From NCBI GenBank assembly GCA_964648005.1, contig CAZYKR010000155.1, positions 1 through 10,182 of the forward strand: a DNA stretch of 10,182 nt, given 5' to 3'. Every line of letters begins with the position of its first letter. Positions within the stretch are counted from its first letter, which is position 1. This document shows positions 7,503-10,182 of this stretch, piece by piece. The notes beneath the pieces are model-generated. The model was not told where the DNA came from. It worked only from the letters and a program-made list of their open reading frames with translations, and searched no databases. This DNA comes from JAGQTE01 sp964648005. Lineage in GTDB: Bacteria > Actinomycetota > Acidimicrobiia > Acidimicrobiales > Acidimicrobilacustridaceae. The translations under genes were made by a program, and so were the position numbers.

Positions 7503-7508
7503 ATCCTG
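7503..7508 (-). promoter_or_regulatory. -10-like hexamer, leaderless start of minus-strand SDR
   Basis: On the minus strand, CAGGAT keeps A2 and T6 of TAnnnT and lies six bases before the ATG at 7496. It would drive the three-gene minus-strand run. Confidence 0.4.
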
Positions 7509-7548
7509 GCACTCCCCGGCACCGGCAGCGCCCGCCGCAGCCGACGCC

Positions 7549-7554
7549 TAGGCT
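7549..7554 (+). promoter_or_regulatory. -10 hexamer, leaderless start of plus-strand SDR
   Basis: TAGGCT fits TAnnnT and lies eight bases before the GTG at 7563. With 7503-7508 it makes the 66-bp gap a compact divergent promoter region. No clear operator palindrome was seen between the two hexamers. Confidence 0.5.
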
Positions 7555-7562
7555 GCCGCACC

Positions 7563-8375
7563 GTGACGGTGGTGACTGCGGGGGGAACGGCGCTCGTGAC
7601 GGGCGCATCGACGGGCATCGGCGCGCAGCTCGCCGTCGACCTGGCGGCGCAGGGGATGACAGTGGGCATCTGCGCCCGCCGCGCCGAGCGGCTCGCCGGC
7701 GTGCTCGAGGCATGTCGACGGCACACCCCGGCGTCTCGCAGCTGGACGATCGACCTGTCCGACTTCGACGCCGTCGCCGCCTTCGCCGAGCGCGCCGAGG
7801 CCGAGCTGGGCAGCATCGATCTGCTGATCAACAACGCCGCCATGCCCAAGCGCCGGTTCGTCAGCGCGCTGCGCGACGACGAGATCGACGACCCGATCCG
7901 CCTCAACTACTTGTCGCCGGTGCGGCTGACCAAGGCGGTGCTCCCTGGCATGCTCGCCCGCGGGAAGGGCGCCGTCGTGTGCATCGGCTCGGTGGCGGCG
8001 CGGATGTCGCCCCCGGGCGAGACGTCCTACTCGGCGTCCAAGGCGGCACTCACCGCCTTCTGCGAGGGCCTGGCCGTCGAGCTGTGGGACACCCCGGTGT
8101 CGGCACACGTCTTGCACCCGGGGATCATCGCCACCGAGCTGTTCGACCTGCCCGACAACGACCCCTCGTACGCCGACGACATCGAAGCCCTGCCGGCATC
8201 CGCCGTCACGGAGGCGTTGCTCGAGCAGCTGGCATCGGGCGCGTTCGAGGCCTACGTCCCGGCGTGGTTCGCCGACATCGCGTCGGGTAAGGCCGCCAAC
8301 CTCGACGGCTACCTCGCCGGTGCCGCCGAGTACCTGCGGGCCAAGCAGGCCGACAGCGATCCAGGAGAAAGCTGA
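7563..8375 (+). CDS. SDR-family oxidoreductase, paralogue 1
   Basis: A 270-residue classical SDR. The cofactor loop is TGASTGIG (13-20). Arg39-Arg40 after the second strand suggests NADP(H). NNAA is at 90-93. The tetrad Asn115, Ser143, Tyr156, Lys160 is complete (YSASK). The segments HTPAS, NNAAMPKRR, LSPVR, ELWDT and PDNDP recur closely in the SDR at 9518, so the two are paralogues. The C-terminal part (about 195-270) is longer than the FabG core and resembles the SDR subgroup with membrane- or lipid-acting members, though no membrane segment is obvious. Start chosen as the GTG at 7563 because of the leaderless hexamer; GTGs at 7569 and 7572 are alternatives. Its stop codon lies inside the operator of the next gene. 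The substrate is unknown. Confidence 0.9.
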   Translation: MTVVTAGGTALVTGASTGIGAQLAVDLAAQGMTVGICARRAERLAGVLEACRRHTPASRSWTIDLSDFDAVAAFAERAEAELGSIDLLINNAAMPKRRFVSALRDDEIDDPIRLNYLSPVRLTKAVLPGMLARGKGAVVCIGSVAARMSPPGETSYSASKAALTAFCEGLAVELWDTPVSAHVLHPGIIATELFDLPDNDPSYADDIEALPASAVTEALLEQLASGAFEAYVPAWFADIASGKAANLDGYLAGAAEYLRAKQADSDPGES

Positions 8376-8387
8376 CACTGGTGTCAG
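8372..8387. promoter_or_regulatory. Palindromic operator candidate, copy 2
   Basis: CTGACAC-TG-GTGTCAG has perfect 7-bp arms around a 2-bp centre, typical of a dimeric TetR- or GntR-type repressor site. It lies just upstream of the -10 TATCGT and 13 bases before the ATG at 8401. The stop codon of the preceding SDR (8373-8375) is inside the left arm. With the following GT it repeats the 18-nt sequence at 1923-1940, so one regulator may bind both. Confidence 0.62.
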
Positions 8388-8388
8388 G

Positions 8389-8394
8389 TATCGT
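8389..8394 (+). promoter_or_regulatory. -10 hexamer, leaderless start of lipoate-ligase-like gene
   Basis: TATCGT fits TAnnnT and lies exactly six bases before the ATG at 8401, directly after the palindrome. There is no Shine-Dalgarno at the start, supporting leaderless transcription repressed from 8372-8387. Confidence 0.55.
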
Positions 8395-8400
8395 GCCCGC

Positions 8401-9516
8401 ATGACCGAACGCTGGCGCTACCTCGATCTCGATCGCCAAGGACCGTACGAGAACGGGGCGACCATGCCGGTGTTGGTGCGCTCGGTCGCCGAGCACGGCG
8501 AGCCCATCGCCCAGACCAGCGTGTGGGGGCAGACCCACCTCAACGTCGGCTGGTTCGACGACGTCGACGCCACGTTGGACCTCGACCGCTGTGCCGACCT
8601 GGGCGTCGAGGTGATCCGTCGCCAGGTCTACGGCGGCGGCACCGCCTTCTACGGCGCCGAGTGCGCGGCGATGTGGGGGTTCATGCTGCCCAAGACCGAC
8701 GAGCGCTACGCCGACCTCGACGCGCTCGTCGCCCGCTTCCAGCCGATCCTGCTCGACGCCCTGGCGGCGATCGGGCTCGGCGAGGTGACCTTCGAGGGCA
8801 GCTCGGACATGCGCTGGCACGGGCGCAAGCTCGGCGCCCTGACGGCACAGGACATCGTCGTGTGCAACTCGGTCGGCGGGTTCTTGAACCTGGCGAAGCC
8901 CGACATCGACCTGTACCTGCAGGTCGTGCGCATCCCCGACGACAAGTTCAAGGACAAGGCCGTCAAGGACATGCGCGAGTACGTCTGCACCGCCGAGGAG
9001 GTCGCCGGGCACCCGGTCAGCTACGAGGACTTCCGTGACGCCCTCGTCGCCGCCCTCGGCCGCGCCGGCATCGCGCTCGACGCCACCGGGTTGACCGAGG
9101 GCGAGCAGTACGGCCTGTCCAAGGTGTCGGCCAAGCTGGGCACCCCCGACGCGCTGCGGCGGGTCTCGGGCGACCGCTTCGCCGCCCGCGTGGCGGCGAC
9201 GCACCCCGACGCCCGCGTCGGCTTCGGCAACCACAAGGGCCGCAAGCTGTGCCGTGCCGGTGTGGCCCTCGCCCCCGACGGGACGATCGTCGACGCCATG
9301 ATGGCGGGCGACATGCACGTCGGTCCGCCCGACGTCATCGACCGTGTGGCCGAGGCGCTCGTCGGGGCGTCGGCCGCCGACGCCGACGACCGACGAGCCC
9401 GCATCGCCGCCGTGTTCGAGGCCGACGACGTCCACCAGGCCGACGCCGCCCTCGGCGTGACCACCGACGACCTCGCCGCCGCCGTCGACAAGGCGCTCGC
9501 CGCCGCCGGGAGCTGA
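8401..9516 (+). CDS. Lipoate-protein ligase A-like protein (LplA family)
   Basis: A 371-residue protein with the biotin/lipoate ligase catalytic fold (about 1-225) and an LplA-type C-terminal accessory domain (about 235-371). The N-terminus follows the family pattern: WRYLDL at 5-10, a WGQTHLNVGWF stretch, then GVEVIRRQVYGGGTAFY (68-84), matching the lipoate-binding RRxxGGGxxxH loop. HGRKLGA (140-146) matches the GRKxxG motif with the catalytic Lys143. In the accessory domain GDMHVGPP (303-310) matches GDFF. LplA attaches lipoate to carrier proteins through lipoyl-AMP; the family also includes octanoyl transferases. The loop is unusual: Gln75 replaces an arginine and Tyr84 replaces the common histidine, so activity or acceptor may differ. 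No lipoyl-domain protein is in the window. The downstream SDR starts one base after its stop, so the two form an operon. A GTG at 8320 in frame is rejected as it lies inside the preceding gene. Confidence 0.8.
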   Translation: MTERWRYLDLDRQGPYENGATMPVLVRSVAEHGEPIAQTSVWGQTHLNVGWFDDVDATLDLDRCADLGVEVIRRQVYGGGTAFYGAECAAMWGFMLPKTDERYADLDALVARFQPILLDALAAIGLGEVTFEGSSDMRWHGRKLGALTAQDIVVCNSVGGFLNLAKPDIDLYLQVVRIPDDKFKDKAVKDMREYVCTAEEVAGHPVSYEDFRDALVAALGRAGIALDATGLTEGEQYGLSKVSAKLGTPDALRRVSGDRFAARVAATHPDARVGFGNHKGRKLCRAGVALAPDGTIVDAMMAGDMHVGPPDVIDRVAEALVGASAADADDRRARIAAVFEADDVHQADAALGVTTDDLAAAVDKALAAAGS

Positions 9517-9517
9517 C

Positions 9518-10182
9518 ATGGATCTGGCCGGCGCGACCGTCCTCGTCACCGGCGCCTCGTCGGGCATCGGCGCCGCCACCGCCGAGCACCTCGCCGAGCG
9601 AGGCGCCACCGTCGGACTCGTCGCCCGCCGCGCCGACCGCCTCGCCGAGGTGCTCGAGCGTTGCCGGGCGCACACCCCGTCCTGCACCGCCTTCGTGGCC
9701 GACCTCGCCGACCTCGGGCGCGCCGAAGCCGTCGCCCGCGAGGCATGGGACGCCCTCGGCGGGCTCGACGTGCTCGTCAACAACGCCGCCATGCCGATGC
9801 GTCGCGCCGTCACCGACCTCAGCGCCGCCGACGTGGCGGCCGTGATGGACCTCGACTTCCACTCCCCCGTGCGCATGACGCTCGCCGTGCTGGACCGGAT
9901 GCTGGCGCGTGACCGCGGCGTCATCGTCAACGTGTCGTCCACGGGCGGGCGGCTCGGCATCCTGCACGAAGCCGCCTACTGCGCCGCCAAGTTCGCGCTC
10001 TGCGGGTGGAGCGAGTCGCTGGCGCTCGACCTCTGGGACACGGGCGTAGACGTCCGCCTCATCGTGCCGGGCCCGTTCGCCACCGAGATCTGGGACGCCC
10101 CCGACAACGAGCCCGCAGCCTACGACGGGCCGCTGGAGGAGCCGATCGTTGCAGCGCGCGCCATCGCCGACGCCATCGAGGG
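9518..10182 (+). CDS. SDR-family oxidoreductase, paralogue 2, 3'-truncated by window edge
   Basis: The frame opens at ATG 9518 and runs to the window end, giving 221 residues of a protein expected to be near 270. TGASSGIG (11-18) binds the cofactor, and Arg37-Arg38 suggests NADP(H). NNAA is at 88-91, Ser141, Tyr154 and Lys158 (YCAAK) are present. The position of the tetrad asparagine is Asp113 (MDLDFHSPV), unlike paralogue 1 where it is Asn115. Similarity to the SDR at 7563 is continuous from the cofactor loop through PDNEP, with a shared HTPxS, NNAAMPxRR and LWDT. GGGAG at 9508-9512, inside the end of the preceding gene, is a plausible ribosome-binding site, and only one base separates stop and start. 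It is therefore likely co-transcribed with the lipoate-ligase-like gene. Substrate unknown. Confidence 0.9.
   Translation, partial: MDLAGATVLVTGASSGIGAATAEHLAERGATVGLVARRADRLAEVLERCRAHTPSCTAFVADLADLGRAEAVAREAWDALGGLDVLVNNAAMPMRRAVTDLSAADVAAVMDLDFHSPVRMTLAVLDRMLARDRGVIVNVSSTGGRLGILHEAAYCAAKFALCGWSESLALDLWDTGVDVRLIVPGPFATEIWDAPDNEPAAYDGPLEEPIVAARAIADAIE

Noticed and set aside
7509..7548. CCGG-CA-CCGG inverted repeat in the divergent SDR promoter gap
   Set aside because: Arms of four self-complementary bases are expected by chance at this GC content.
8206..9960. Long minus-strand open frame across the lipoate-ligase-like and SDR genes
   Set aside because: It crosses two well-supported plus-strand genes, has no motif, and shows biased composition of a shadow frame.
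1..10182. CRISPR arrays, insertion sequences, tRNA or rRNA genes, attachment sites
   Set aside because: No spaced direct repeats, transposase motifs, terminal inverted repeats or RNA-gene sequences were seen on either strand.

Overview
The window is very GC-rich and gene-dense, with short gaps. Its start signals fit an actinobacterium: several genes have a -10-like hexamer only 6-8 nt before the start codon and no Shine-Dalgarno sequence, the usual leaderless arrangement. Acidimicrobiia (an Ilumatobacter-like lineage) is my best guess, from the mix of acyl-CoA ligase, SDR and NTF2-like genes and the pentapeptide-repeat protein ending in a two-cysteine tail. That placement is inference, since no rRNA or other marker gene is present.

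Layout: (a) 1-870, 3' part of a probably exported pentapeptide-repeat protein. (b) 882-1835, minus strand, an alpha/beta hydrolase with an intact catalytic triad. It diverges from (c) 1959-3566, plus strand, an acyl-CoA synthetase-like AMP-binding protein whose nucleotide-binding loop and C-terminal catalytic lysine motif are both degenerate. The 123-bp gap between them holds a KstR/TetR-like palindrome and a second, different inverted repeat. (d) 7496 to 3601, minus strand, a compact three-gene run: an SDR dehydrogenase, a large PAS-GGDEF-EAL c-di-GMP protein (degenerate GGDEF, intact EAL) and a small NTF2/SnoaL-like protein whose start overlaps the preceding stop (ATGA). (e) 7563-10182, plus strand, diverging from (d): an SDR, a lipoate-protein-ligase-like protein and a second SDR that is a close paralogue of the first and runs off the window end.

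How the genes may work together: acyl-CoA ligase, hydrolase, three SDRs and an NTF2-like protein look like catabolism of a lipid-, steroid- or terpenoid-like compound. The KstR-like box agrees with this but does not prove it. The best link between distant genes is a shared 18-nt sequence, CTGACnnTnGTGTCAGGT, just before both the acyl-CoA-synthetase-like gene (1923-1940) and the lipoate-ligase-like gene (8372-8389). This suggests one unseen repressor controls both. The most unusual unit is the lipoate-ligase homologue between two paralogous SDRs, under its own palindromic operator. No tRNA, rRNA, insertion sequence or CRISPR array was seen, and no gene-free stretch exceeds 300 bases (the longest is the 123-bp gap at 1836-1958).
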